Assembly: GCF_012516315.1 (NCBI RefSeq)
Contig: NZ_CP051185.1
Span: 951,459-1,015,458, forward strand
DNA length: 64,000 bases
From: Limnospira fusiformis SAG 85.79
GTDB lineage: Bacteria > Cyanobacteriota > Cyanobacteriia > Cyanobacteriales > Microcoleaceae
Reading direction: 5' to 3'
Below the pieces are notes generated by a model. The model did no database searches and was not told where the DNA came from. It was given only the letters and a program-made list of their open reading frames with translations. Every line of letters begins with the position of its first letter. The first letter of the stretch is position 1. The translations under genes and the position numbers were made by a program. Below, one piece after another: positions 34,094 to 44,588 of this stretch.

Positions 34094-36511
34094 ATGGTGG
34101 CAGCACCCTCTCAAACGTTAGAGACAACCTATCCTCTCAGTGACGAAGAGATCCGGAAAACTCATGCCTACTGGCGTGCCTGCAATTATCTTTGTGTAGG
34201 GATGATCTACCTGCGAGATAATCCGTTACTAAAAGAACCCTTAAAACCTGAACATATCAAATATCGCCTTCTGGGTCATTGGGGGTCTAGTCCCGGTTTA
34301 AGTTTTATCTACATTCACCTAAATCGGCTAATCAAAAAATATGACCTGAATATGATCTATATTGCGGGTCCAGGACACGGCGCACCGGGTGTTCTCGGTC
34401 CAGTATATTTAGAAGGAACTTACTCGGAGGTTTACCCGGATAAAAGTCAAGATGCTGAAGGGATGGGAAAATTTTTCAAACAGTTTTCATTCCCTGGCGG
34501 TATCGGTAGCCATTGCACCCCAGAAACCCCAGGTTCTATCCACGAAGGGGGGGAACTAGGTTATAGCCTCTCCCATGCTTATGGTACAGTATTTGACCAT
34601 CCAGAACTGATTACCGCGGCTGTGGTGGGAGATGGAGAAGCGGAAACGGGACCCCTAGCAACGGCTTGGCATTCCAATAAATTTATCAATCCTATCCGTG
34701 ATGGTGCGGTGTTGCCGATACTACACCTAAACGGCTATAAAATCGCTAACCCCACCATTCTCTCAAGAATTCCCAACGAGGAACTTAAAAACCTATTCCG
34801 AGGCTATGGTTATACTCCCTATTTGGTGGAATGTAGCCAAGATGAGGATTATGGGTCGGCTCATCGGAAAATGGCTGCGACCCTAGAACATTGTATCAAC
34901 GAAATTCGCGATATTCAACAACAGGCTCGTAGCAGTGGAAAGGCTACCCGTCCCCAATGGCCGATGATTATTTTGCGATCGCCTAAAGGTTGGACAGGTC
35001 CGAAGGAAGTAGACGGTCGCAAAGTTGAAGGTTTCTGGCGCGCGCACCAAGTCCCCATGTCTAATGTCATTGGGAACCCCCATCAAATGAAAATCCTAGA
35101 AGACTGGATGCGAAGTTACCAGCCAGAAGAACTCTTTGATGAAAACGGAACTCTTATTCCTGAACTCAAGGAACTAGCGCCAACGGGTGTCCGTCGCATG
35201 AGTGCTAACCCCTTTGCTAACGGTGGTATTTGGCGGCGTGACTTAAATATGCCAGACTTCCGTAAGTATGCTGTAGAGGTTCCTAAACCAGGTCAAAGTG
35301 AGGCGGAAAACACTCGACCTCTCGGCAATTTCCTCCGGGATGTCATGGGTAAAAATATGACGAATTTTCGGATGTTTGGACCTGATGAAACTGCCTCTAA
35401 TCGCCTTAATGCTGTCTATGAAGTCAGTAAAAAAACCTGGATGGGTGAGTTTTTAGAGGAAGACTTAGACGGTAGCGAATTAGCCGCTGATGGTCGGGTT
35501 ATGGAAATGTTAAGTGAGCATACCCTCCAAGGCTGGTTAGAAGGCTATTTGCTGACTGGATGTCATGGTTTCTTCCATACCTATGAGGCTTTTGCTCATG
35601 TGGTCGATTCCATGTTTAACCAACACGCTAAATGGTTGGAAGTCTGTAAAAAAGAGGTGCCTTGGCGTTCTCCGATCGCCTCTCTGAATATCCTACTCTC
35701 TTCTACGGTTTGGCGACAAGACCACAATGGTTTTAGTCACCAAGATCCCGGTTATGTGGATTTGGTTACTAATAAGAGTCCTGATGTGGTTCGGGTTTAT
35801 TTTCCCCCTGATGCTAATTGTTTACTGTCCTGTGCTAATCATTGTCTCCAAAGCAAAGATTATGTCAATGTCATTGTGGCAGATAAACAAAAACATCTAC
35901 AATTCCTGAATATGGATGATGCTATTAAGCATTGTACTAAAGGAATTGGGATTTGGGAATGGGCTAGTAATGATGATTGTGGTAAAGACCCCGATATTCC
36001 TGATGTGGTGATGGCTGGTTGTGGTGATGTCGCCACTAAGGAGTCTTTGGCTGCGACCGCCATTCTCCGGTCAGAATTTCCGGAGTTGAAAATTCGCTTT
36101 ATTAATGTGGTCGATCTGTTTAAGTTACAACCGGATACTGAACATCCACACGGTTTGTCTGATTGGGATTTTGATAGTTTGTTCACTACTGACAAACCTA
36201 TTATCTTTAATTTCCATGGCTATCCTTGGTTGATTCATAAGTTGGCTTATCGTCGCACTAATCACCCCAATTTGCACGTGCGCGGCTATAAGGAAAAGGG
36301 TAATATTAATACACCCTTGGAATTGGCGATCGAAAATCAGGTCGATCGCTTTAATTTGGTGATTGATGTCATTGACAGAGTTCCCAAATTGCGATCGGCG
36401 GCGGCTTATGTTCGGGAACGCATGAGAAATGCTATCATCGAAAATGTCGCCTATGCCTACGAACATGGTCAGGATCAGGAGGAAATTAGTAATTGGAAGT
36501 GGCCTTTTTAG
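34094..36511 (+). CDS. xfp: Xylulose-5-phosphate/fructose-6-phosphate phosphoketolase
   Basis: Splits xylulose-5-P or fructose-6-P with phosphate into acetyl phosphate plus glyceraldehyde-3-P or erythrose-4-P. The 805-residue length is normal. It has [34 protein letters not shown] and [20 protein letters not shown] with the thiamine-diphosphate motif [19 protein letters not shown], then [19 protein letters not shown] and [19 protein letters not shown] near the C-terminus. Its acetyl phosphate product is the substrate of the neighbouring acetate kinase. A Pho-box-like repeat lies upstream. Transcription is divergent from ackA. Confidence 0.96.
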   Translation: MVAAPSQTLETTYPLSDEEIRKTHAYWRACNYLCVGMIYLRDNPLLKEPLKPEHIKYRLLGHWGSSPGLSFIYIHLNRLIKKYDLNMIYIAGPGHGAPGVLGPVYLEGTYSEVYPDKSQDAEGMGKFFKQFSFPGGIGSHCTPETPGSIHEGGELGYSLSHAYGTVFDHPELITAAVVGDGEAETGPLATAWHSNKFINPIRDGAVLPILHLNGYKIANPTILSRIPNEELKNLFRGYGYTPYLVECSQDEDYGSAHRKMAATLEHCINEIRDIQQQARSSGKATRPQWPMIILRSPKGWTGPKEVDGRKVEGFWRAHQVPMSNVIGNPHQMKILEDWMRSYQPEELFDENGTLIPELKELAPTGVRRMSANPFANGGIWRRDLNMPDFRKYAVEVPKPGQSEAENTRPLGNFLRDVMGKNMTNFRMFGPDETASNRLNAVYEVSKKTWMGEFLEEDLDGSELAADGRVMEMLSEHTLQGWLEGYLLTGCHGFFHTYEAFAHVVDSMFNQHAKWLEVCKKEVPWRSPIASLNILLSSTVWRQDHNGFSHQDPGYVDLVTNKSPDVVRVYFPPDANCLLSCANHCLQSKDYVNVIVADKQKHLQFLNMDDAIKHCTKGIGIWEWASNDDCGKDPDIPDVVMAGCGDVATKESLAATAILRSEFPELKIRFINVVDLFKLQPDTEHPHGLSDWDFDSLFTTDKPIIFNFHGYPWLIHKLAYRRTNHPNLHVRGYKEKGNINTPLELAIENQVDRFNLVIDVIDRVPKLRSAAAYVRERMRNAIIENVAYAYEHGQDQEEISNWKWPF

Positions 36512-36670
36512 CTGATACCATCTCCGGGTTAACTGCTGACCCATTAGTAGGATAACTTAACTTGATTAGGCGATTCGCTGACAGTTGGTCTAACATATAC
36601 TCATGCGATCGCCTTTTTTTATCCTCAGCATAGACGGGTGATCTCATCACTATTTCAGGAAACTAAAAAC

Positions 36671-37735
36671 ATGACCATTATTCTCGCCGGAGACATAGGA
36701 GGAACCAAAACTATTTTATCCTTATTTGACGCAAATTATCTCGATACCACCGCCGCCGTCCCCCAAGTTAAATCATTATTTGAGCAAATATATCCTAGTC
36801 AGAATTATATTGATTTAGTCCCCATAGTTAAAAAATTTTTACAAGCAGCCTCTCAGCAAGTTACTGAATACGCAAAACCGGAAAAAGCGGCTTTTGGGAT
36901 TGCGGGTCCGGTGGTCAATAATAGCTGCGAACTCACTAACTTGAGTTGGTCTTTAGATAGCGATCGCCTTCAGCGAGAACTAGATATTTCCCCAATTAAA
37001 CTAATTAATGATTTTGCTGCTATTGGTTATGGCGTAGTCAGTTTATCACCATCAGATTTACACATTCTCCAACCCGGAAAACCCGATGTTTCTGCGCCTA
37101 GGGCTGTTATAGGTGCGGGAACAGGTTTAGGAGAAGGTTTTGTGATTCCCCTTTCCCAAGGCGGCGGTTATCAAGTCTTTTTCAGCGAAGGCGGTCATAC
37201 TGATTTCGCACCCAGATCCGAGTTGGAATTTCATCTCCTAGGCTATTTACGAGAACTCTATAATATCACCAGAGTATCCGTAGAAAGAGTAGTATCGGGG
37301 ATGGGAATTACCGCGATTTATCAATTTTTGCGTGACCATGATATTTCTCAAGAATCTCCCGAAATTGCCCAAATTTATCATACCTGGAAACAGGAAATCG
37401 GACAAGAACACAAAACCGTAGACCTCGCCGCCGAAGTCTCTAAAGCCGCCTTGGCTAAAAGTGATTATCTCTCGGTTCAGACTATGAAAATTTTTGTGGA
37501 AGCCTATGGCGCAGAAGCCGGAAATCTCGCCCTCAAATTACTACCATACGGCGGGTTATATGTGGCGGGGGGAATTGCTGCTAAAATTCTCCCCTTAATA
37601 CAGGAAGGAAACTTTATCAAAGCCTTGAAAGATAAGGGTCGCGTTAGTCCTTTATTAGAACAAGTACCTGTCTATATTGTTCTTAATCCTAAAGTCGGTT
37701 TAATCGGTGCCGCATTATGTGCAGCACAAATCTAA
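36671..37735 (+). CDS. glk: Glucokinase (ROK-unrelated, bacterial Glk family)
   Basis: Phosphorylates glucose with ATP. The N-terminal phosphate motif is AGDIGGTKTILSLFD near residue 6, followed by FGIAGPV, LINDFAAIGYG near 110, GAGTGLGEGFV near 150 and the glucokinase metal/sugar motif FSEGGHTDFAPRSELEFHLL. ATG at 36671 (MTIILAGD) is preferred over the earlier ATG at 36638, as GlK proteins usually start just before the phosphate loop. It follows phosphoketolase by 159 bp on the same strand. Confidence 0.93.
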   Translation: MTIILAGDIGGTKTILSLFDANYLDTTAAVPQVKSLFEQIYPSQNYIDLVPIVKKFLQAASQQVTEYAKPEKAAFGIAGPVVNNSCELTNLSWSLDSDRLQRELDISPIKLINDFAAIGYGVVSLSPSDLHILQPGKPDVSAPRAVIGAGTGLGEGFVIPLSQGGGYQVFFSEGGHTDFAPRSELEFHLLGYLRELYNITRVSVERVVSGMGITAIYQFLRDHDISQESPEIAQIYHTWKQEIGQEHKTVDLAAEVSKAALAKSDYLSVQTMKIFVEAYGAEAGNLALKLLPYGGLYVAGGIAAKILPLIQEGNFIKALKDKGRVSPLLEQVPVYIVLNPKVGLIGAALCAAQI

Positions 37736-38037
37736 ACAAAAAACTATTTCGGTTTGGGGGTTGACTTGCGGTGATGTTTATGCCATAATTATTACCATGG
37801 AAAAAGGTGGCGGCATATATAAGCTAAAATCTATGGTTAAGCTCATCGATAGTGCAGCTAATCAATAGTTAAACGGTCAACCCTTGAACCGATAGCTGGA
37901 AACGATAGCGGGAGTTGAGAGAGGAAAGAGAGATAATTCTACTCAGATAGAAACAATTAAGAATTGTGGAAGTTTCCGGGGTTGAGCAACTATGATGTGT
38001 TATGAAGGGAATACGAAATGCGATCGCATAATCTCCT
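37736..38037. other. Intergenic region without a gene
   Basis: About 300 bp between glk and the alpha-2-macroglobulin gene. I see no conserved repeat and no supported frame; it should carry the downstream gene's promoter. Confidence 0.5.
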
Positions 38038-41000
38038 ATGGTAACAATAGGCTTTTCCCGTAGAATCTGGAAGCGGTTTTTCCTAGTCTCGCTGTTTATC
38101 CTCACCATAGCCGGGTGTCGAATTTTCAGCAGTCAACCCGTTGGTGAACCGATGGTCAACATATCCCCGCTACCTCTTCCCCAACTCCCCGAGTGGATAG
38201 AAGAAATTAGTCCTACAGAGGAAGCCACATCTTTAGGTCAGATTAGAATTACTTTTAGCAACCCGTTAATTCCGGTTGAACGTCTGGACTCTCCCAACCA
38301 GAGACAACAACTCAGACACTTTGACATCAACCCCAAAATACCGGGAAGATTCCGATTTCTGACACCCCGGATGGTAGGTTTTCAAGCGGAAGAAGCCATT
38401 CCCCTAGCCACCCGCTTTCAGGTGACGCTAAAAAAAGGACTCAGCGATCTCAGCGACCATCAACTAGAGTCAGACATAGCCTGGACTTTCAACACTCCAG
38501 CCATTCAACTGTCAAACCTTCCGGGGACGGAAGATAACCCTGGTTTCCCTGACCAACCGATAGGTTTAGACCCCACCCTAAAATTTACATCTAACGTAGA
38601 ACTAGATCTCGCCTCAGTCAACGACCATATTAGAGTCATTTCCGACAAGACCAAAAAAGGGATTCCTCTACGGGTAACACTAGATAGACCGGAAGCTGAT
38701 GGGGGGGATGTGGCGCGAGAAGACAGAGATAGTCTATTTTCCCATAGCTGGGATTATAACATAAAATTTCAGCAAAAGCTAGAAAAAGCCAGCCGTTACA
38801 CCCTAGAAATCACACCGGGACTGCAATCAAAAACGGGAAATCTAGCCAGCCAATTTCTAATTTCCCACCCAATTTACACCTACGAACCCTTACAGTTTCA
38901 AGCGATACAATTTTATGGAGAACCTAGGGAAGGTGGAACCTATGGAAGATTTACGAATGGGAGTCCTCAACTGAAATTTAATAACGGAATTACGGCGCAA
39001 TCAGCAAGAGAAAATATAACGATAAACCCTCCCCCAGCAGGAGATGCGCCGCCGCTGATACAATCATACGACGGTAACGATACAATCAGCTTAAATCCCT
39101 GGTCTTTGGAACCTCAAACAAATTATGTAATTACGATTGGCGCTAACCTGGAAGATACCTTTAATCAAAGGCTAGAGGAACCCATCAACCTTAACTATAA
39201 AACCGGAGATCTGGCGGCTGACCTGTGGACTCCTTCTGGTTTAAATATTTTTCCATCTGGTAACAATTTACAAATTAACATTTCTACTGTTAATATACCC
39301 GAATCCCGCTATCAAGCAGCTTATGCAATTATCCAGCCAGAAGATTTAGTCTATGCAGATCAAGCCTATCCGAGTCGGGAGGGTAAAAACTTACTACCCA
39401 CCTCAGATAAATGGCAAACTTTTAGGATTAATGGTGGTGCGACTAATCAAACTATCGAAACTTCGATTAATCTGCGAGACAGGTTACAAGGGAAAACGGG
39501 AATGTTAGCCTATGGAATTAAAGCTAAAACGACTTCCTATCAAAAAAATGGTGTGACTCAATGGAATGAACCTAGCTTTTATGGGATGGTTCAGTTAACT
39601 AACTTAGGTGTGTTTTCCCAGTGGTTTCCAGAGTCGGGAATGGTGAGAGTTAATCATTTAGATGACGGTTCACCAGTAGCATCAGCATCGGTGGAAATAT
39701 ATCAATCTCAACTGAATGCTAGATCATTTCCTAAACCAACTGCTTGTGCTAGGGGAATTACTAATAACCAGGGATTGCTATTGTTAACGGCGGAAAACCT
39801 GCGGGGGTGTATGGGAGGTAATCGGTTTAATGAACCTCCAGAACTCTTGGTAATTGCTAAAGAAGGGGATGACTGGGCATTCACTCGCAGCTACTCCTAC
39901 AGTGGCGCTTATGGCTATGGAGTTTATGCGGGTTGGGATGAAAATCAACCGATTTCTCGCGGAACTATTTTTTCAGACCGACAACTATATCAACCGGGTG
40001 AAGCTATAGCTTTAACGGGAGTGGCTTACTATTTACAAAATGGAGAATTACAGCCAGATAAAAATACGGTGTATAATCTCACGTTAGAAACTCCGACGGG
40101 GGAAAAACGAGAATTAGGGGATTATTCAACTAATCAATTTGCTACGTTTTCGGTAGAATTTACGGTGAAGCCAGATGACCCTTTGGGGAATTATGTAATT
40201 CAGGGTAAAGGTATTAGTGGGGTAGAAATTTTTGGTAATTTTCGGGTCGCAGAATTTAACCCCCCTAACTTTAAGGTTGATTTGAGTCTTGACCGTCGAT
40301 TAGCTGTGGGTCAGGATAAGGTTATGGCGACAGTTCAGGGAGATTATTTATTCGGTTCTCCGGTAGTTGGTGGTGAGGCTAAATATTATGTGACGCGGAC
40401 TGCTAGTGATTTTACTCCCATAGGTTGGGAAAAATATCATTTTGGAAGACAGTGGTTTTGGCCGGAAGAAAAACCGACGATTTCTAGTGATGTCTTACAG
40501 CGATCGCAAAATTTAGACGCGGCGGGTTCGGGAAGTGAAATGATCACTGTTAGCGGTGATGTTCCCTATCCCCTCAGATATCAAGTTGATGTGGAAGTGA
40601 CAGATGTTTCTAACCTGTCGGTCGCGGACTCCCAAAGTTTTACGGTCTTACCTAACCATCAATTGATTGGACTGAAAAGCAAATTTGTAGCTAATGTTAA
40701 TCAGGCTTTTCCGGTGGAAGTGATTGTTACTGATGTTGAGGGTAAATCAATTAATAATGTTCCGGTGAAGCTGGAATTGCAGAAAATGAATTACAGCAGT
40801 ATTACCCGGGTGGTAGAAGGGGGACAAACTAACCGAAATCAACTGGAATATCAAACAGTGGATACTGTAGATGTCAGGAGTGGTAATACGGCGAAAACTG
40901 TAGAATTAACGGCGAGGGAATCGGGTTCTTATCGCATTCAGGCGAGATTTGCTTCGGACCCATTAAATACGCCGAAAGCTACTGATATTCAAATTTGGGT

Positions 41001-43788
41001 AACGGGTGATGGTCCGGTGAGTTGGGGAAATCGTTATGATAACCGCCTCGAAATTCAACTAGACCGCGATAATTATCAACCTGGGGATATGGCGACGGCT
41101 TTAATTCAATCACCCTATAGGGAGGGAGAGTTATTTTTCGCAGTAATTCGCGATCGCATTTTGTATCAAACCCTAATTCCGGTGAAAGGCGGCGCACCAG
41201 AAGTCCGATTTCAAGTCACACCCGAAATGCTACCTAATGTGGCTGTAGAAGCGGTCTTAGTCCGTCAGGGAGAACCTCTATCACAACTGGAACCGGGAAG
41301 TATAGATAATCTGGTATCTATCGGAATGACTCCGTTAAATGTTAGCAAAAATAGCAAATACTTACAAGTCAAAATTAACCCGAATCAATCGGAATTTCAA
41401 CCGGGTTCCCAAGCTACGATTAACCTAGAGTTAACCAAGGATAATTATCAACCGATTAGCGGACAAATCACTTTAATGGTGGTTAATGATGCGATCTTGC
41501 AACTTAACGGCTACCGACCCCCCAACTTAGTAGATACTGTATATGCTGAACAATCAATATCGACCCGATTAACAGATAACCGTCCTGATGTGGTAGTACA
41601 ATCATTAATGTCACCGTTAGCTAAAGGTTGGGGTTATGGTGGAGGATTTTCCGCCGCCACTGTTGATACATCTAAGTTGCGTCAAGACTTCCAAGCGTTA
41701 GCCTACTATAACGGTTCAATTATCACGGACAACCAGGGAAAAGCCACGGTTAATTTTACGTTACCTGATAATTTAACCACCTGGCGAGTTATGGCGATCG
41801 CTACTGACGAAAATTTAGAATTTGGGTCAGGGGAAGCGACATTTATCACCAGTAAATCCCTATTATCTAATCCGATACTACCACAATTCGCACGGGTAGG
41901 CGATCGCTTTTTGGCGGGAGTTTCCATCACCAACCGAGACCACCTGAAAGGACAATTAGACATCACCGGAGACCTGAGTGGTGGACTGTTATTTTCAGCG
42001 GGGAATAAAACCAGCCACCACCTGAAAACCCAAGCCGAAGTAGACACGCAAGCCTATCGTTTTCCGGTGTTAGTTGAACAAGTGGGAAATTCCCAGGTAA
42101 AATTCACCAGCAGACTGCAAAATAAAACTGATAGTTTTCAAGTTCCTTTGGAGGTAAAACCCCTAGAAACAACGGAACAGGTAATCGCCTCAGGGACCAC
42201 CCGCGAAACTGTTACCATTCCCATTAATATTGATGAAAAGGTAGTCCCGAATGCGGGAGGTCTAACTATTTCCCTGGCTAATAGTTTAATCCCCCAATTA
42301 ACCCAACCTGCGGCTCAAATTTTCCAACAGCCAACTTTACCATTCTTAGAACCAATAGCCAGTCGTTTATTGATAGCAAGTAATCTCCAGCTTCTGGATA
42401 AAAATCCTAATGATTTATCCGGCTTAAATTTGGAACTACAAGCTAATGATGCTATCACCAGATTAGCAGGCTTACAAAAAGAGGATGGCGGTTTCGGCTA
42501 TTTTGCCGCCGCGAATATTTCCGATCCTGTCCTATCTAGTTACGCTGCCGAAGCTTTAGCCAAAGCATCTCAGGCTGGATTTACGGTTAATAATAATATG
42601 ATTAACCGCCTGAGAAATTACCTTAATCAAGTAGTTGCTAATCCTGCTGATGATGGCTTCTGTGTTGATAATATATGTAAAAGCCGCCTGCGTCTTGAAG
42701 CCTTAATCGCCTTATCCTACTTGGGAGAAACCCGCAGTGATTTCATGGCAGAAATTTACGGCAATTGGCGGGAATTTGACCCCGCCACCCAAATTAAACT
42801 AGCTGGTTATTTAGCCAACTTCCCCCAATGGGAAACGGAATTTAATACCATTTTCCAAGATATCCAAAAACACATTTATCAAACGGGACGGACAGCGACG
42901 GTTAATTTACCCCCCGGATATCAATGGTTAGCCTCTCCGACGGTTTTACAGTCTCAAGCATTACGCCTATATATCACCCAAAACCAACAGCCAGAAACTA
43001 TCAGTAGATTAGTCGAAAGTCTGTTAAACTTGCGTCGTGAGGGAATTTGGCAAAATGACTATGATACCGCCGAGGCGTTAACGGCGTTAGTGGCTTATCA
43101 ACAAACCCAAACCACGTCGGAAAGTTTGCGGATTAATTTGCAAGTAGGGAACTACATATCACAGCAAATCGAGTTAGGAAATGATGGTAATTCTAGCTTT
43201 AATCTTAGCCTACCTATGGCAGAATTACCCCAAGGAAATTATCAACTATCGATTAAACCTGAAAATTCGGGTAATTTGCATTATTGGATCAAATACAGTT
43301 ATCGCTTAGAAGGAAAACAACCGGGTCAACTTAATGGTCTTCGGGTTATTCGGACTATTAGACCAGCTAACGAAACTCAAATTTGGCAAACCTATAGCCT
43401 CGCAGCGGAGTCTAAACCTTTAACGGTCAAACCGGGACAGGTCTTTGATATTGGCTTGGAAATTATCGCAGATCATCCCGTGGATAAAGTGGTGATTGTT
43501 GACCCCCTCCCGGCGGGTTTAGAAGCGATTGATAGGAGTTTTGATACCAGTAATCAAGCGTTACAACCTCAGACTGATAGTTGGGAAATTGCCTATCAAA
43601 CTATTTATCGCGATCGCATTATGGCTTATAGCGATCGTCTCATACCTGGTGCTTATCATGTTCATTATCTAGTACGTTCTGTCACTCCAGGCGAATTCAT
43701 CTGGCCGGGTGCAGAAGCCTATCTACAATATAACCCAGAAGAGTTCGGACGAACTACCTCTGGATTGTTAGTGGTATCCGATAGATAG
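38038..43788 (+). CDS. Alpha-2-macroglobulin-like lipoprotein lacking the thioester
   Basis: The N-terminus carries a lipoprotein signal (FLVSLFILTIAGC, lipid-modified Cys27). The 1916 residues have the bacterial alpha-2-macroglobulin layout: N-terminal MG domains, the MG-bait region with YGGGFSAATVDTSKLRQDF and AYYNGSIITDNQGK, an ANAT-type DNLTTWRVMAIATDENLEFG, then a thioester-domain helical toroid (ANDAITRLAGLQKEDGGFGYF). The reactive motif, normally GCxEQxxSR, reads PFLEPIASR, so both Cys and Gln are gone and covalent trapping is not possible. Family members defend periplasmic or surface proteins from proteases; some lack the thioester (YfaS-type). The relation to the PBP at 46233 is suggestive only. 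Confidence 0.9.
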   Translation: MVTIGFSRRIWKRFFLVSLFILTIAGCRIFSSQPVGEPMVNISPLPLPQLPEWIEEISPTEEATSLGQIRITFSNPLIPVERLDSPNQRQQLRHFDINPKIPGRFRFLTPRMVGFQAEEAIPLATRFQVTLKKGLSDLSDHQLESDIAWTFNTPAIQLSNLPGTEDNPGFPDQPIGLDPTLKFTSNVELDLASVNDHIRVISDKTKKGIPLRVTLDRPEADGGDVAREDRDSLFSHSWDYNIKFQQKLEKASRYTLEITPGLQSKTGNLASQFLISHPIYTYEPLQFQAIQFYGEPREGGTYGRFTNGSPQLKFNNGITAQSARENITINPPPAGDAPPLIQSYDGNDTISLNPWSLEPQTNYVITIGANLEDTFNQRLEEPINLNYKTGDLAADLWTPSGLNIFPSGNNLQINISTVNIPESRYQAAYAIIQPEDLVYADQAYPSREGKNLLPTSDKWQTFRINGGATNQTIETSINLRDRLQGKTGMLAYGIKAKTTSYQKNGVTQWNEPSFYGMVQLTNLGVFSQWFPESGMVRVNHLDDGSPVASASVEIYQSQLNARSFPKPTACARGITNNQGLLLLTAENLRGCMGGNRFNEPPELLVIAKEGDDWAFTRSYSYSGAYGYGVYAGWDENQPISRGTIFSDRQLYQPGEAIALTGVAYYLQNGELQPDKNTVYNLTLETPTGEKRELGDYSTNQFATFSVEFTVKPDDPLGNYVIQGKGISGVEIFGNFRVAEFNPPNFKVDLSLDRRLAVGQDKVMATVQGDYLFGSPVVGGEAKYYVTRTASDFTPIGWEKYHFGRQWFWPEEKPTISSDVLQRSQNLDAAGSGSEMITVSGDVPYPLRYQVDVEVTDVSNLSVADSQSFTVLPNHQLIGLKSKFVANVNQAFPVEVIVTDVEGKSINNVPVKLELQKMNYSSITRVVEGGQTNRNQLEYQTVDTVDVRSGNTAKTVELTARESGSYRIQARFASDPLNTPKATDIQIWVTGDGPVSWGNRYDNRLEIQLDRDNYQPGDMATALIQSPYREGELFFAVIRDRILYQTLIPVKGGAPEVRFQVTPEMLPNVAVEAVLVRQGEPLSQLEPGSIDNLVSIGMTPLNVSKNSKYLQVKINPNQSEFQPGSQATINLELTKDNYQPISGQITLMVVNDAILQLNGYRPPNLVDTVYAEQSISTRLTDNRPDVVVQSLMSPLAKGWGYGGGFSAATVDTSKLRQDFQALAYYNGSIITDNQGKATVNFTLPDNLTTWRVMAIATDENLEFGSGEATFITSKSLLSNPILPQFARVGDRFLAGVSITNRDHLKGQLDITGDLSGGLLFSAGNKTSHHLKTQAEVDTQAYRFPVLVEQVGNSQVKFTSRLQNKTDSFQVPLEVKPLETTEQVIASGTTRETVTIPINIDEKVVPNAGGLTISLANSLIPQLTQPAAQIFQQPTLPFLEPIASRLLIASNLQLLDKNPNDLSGLNLELQANDAITRLAGLQKEDGGFGYFAAANISDPVLSSYAAEALAKASQAGFTVNNNMINRLRNYLNQVVANPADDGFCVDNICKSRLRLEALIALSYLGETRSDFMAEIYGNWREFDPATQIKLAGYLANFPQWETEFNTIFQDIQKHIYQTGRTATVNLPPGYQWLASPTVLQSQALRLYITQNQQPETISRLVESLLNLRREGIWQNDYDTAEALTALVAYQQTQTTSESLRINLQVGNYISQQIELGNDGNSSFNLSLPMAELPQGNYQLSIKPENSGNLHYWIKYSYRLEGKQPGQLNGLRVIRTIRPANETQIWQTYSLAAESKPLTVKPGQVFDIGLEIIADHPVDKVVIVDPLPAGLEAIDRSFDTSNQALQPQTDSWEIAYQTIYRDRIMAYSDRLIPGAYHVHYLVRSVTPGEFIWPGAEAYLQYNPEEFGRTTSGLLVVSDR

Positions 43789-43859
43789 ACTCGGAAAAAC
43801 CGGAAAAACTCGCCCTATTATAGCATAAATGGAGGATAATAGCAAGTAATCATAATCAA

Positions 43860-44588
43860 TTATGTTAAGACTTGGTGTATAGTTTCTACAAGTTGTTCAA
43901 GAAAATCAACGCAGTCGCTAACTAGACGGTCATCAATAGGCCATCTGTTTCCGATGCCAAAAGAAGGGTCTATATCAGCTTGATGAGCAATTTTATTTCT
44001 GCGATCGACTATTGCACTAAGTTGTTGTTTGATATCTTGTGCTGATTTCCCCATTTGCTGCGCTACCTCATCCCACAATTTTTGCTCATAAATAAGACGA
44101 ATAGCATCGGCTATTTTATCTGGTTTTTGAAAACTCTTATATCCCAGGTTTTCTCGGAGTTCATCATTGAGTAATGAAGTCTGATTGAGTTTATTTTGAA
44201 TCGCGCTTGATATCAGCGGAAGCAAATCTGATACACTGGGAGATTCTGGCAGAAATGACCCGGCTTGGCTTAACTGAATTTCTGTTTCTAACCAAGATTC
44301 AATATTCATCAGCATTAATCTGTCATTGGTAGTGTTACCTAATGACACTTGAAAACGTGAAAAGGCGGCAGTTTGAGGACGTTCACCTTTATAAATTTCT
44401 AACATTCCCAGGGTGACAACTTCATGGATATAGTAATCTAATGCACTTACGGCTAAAACCAGGGATGCTCGTAAAATATCAGATAAATCTAAAGCCGGGG
44501 TCGATTGAGATTTAATATAGTTATGAACATCAATTAAATCCCTAACACGAGCAATACTGACCCGAAATTGGTCAAGCGCTAATTGCAT
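43860..44588 (-). CDS. HEPN-domain protein (RiboL-PSP type)
   Basis: An all-helical 242-residue protein with the HEPN signature RRNKIAH: Arg197, then Asn198, and His202 (RxxxxH, RN start). In active HEPN RNases these residues form the catalytic centre. The N-terminal part DILRASLVLAVSALDYYIHEVV is the usual first HEPN helix pair. It overlaps the ParA-like gene by 17 bases, so translation is coupled. HEPN proteins are toxin parts of many defence and toxin-antitoxin modules. Whether this pair is a defence system is inferred from architecture and context, not shown. Confidence 0.75.
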   Translation of the reverse strand: MQLALDQFRVSIARVRDLIDVHNYIKSQSTPALDLSDILRASLVLAVSALDYYIHEVVTLGMLEIYKGERPQTAAFSRFQVSLGNTTNDRLMLMNIESWLETEIQLSQAGSFLPESPSVSDLLPLISSAIQNKLNQTSLLNDELRENLGYKSFQKPDKIADAIRLIYEQKLWDEVAQQMGKSAQDIKQQLSAIVDRRNKIAHQADIDPSFGIGNRWPIDDRLVSDCVDFLEQLVETIHQVLT

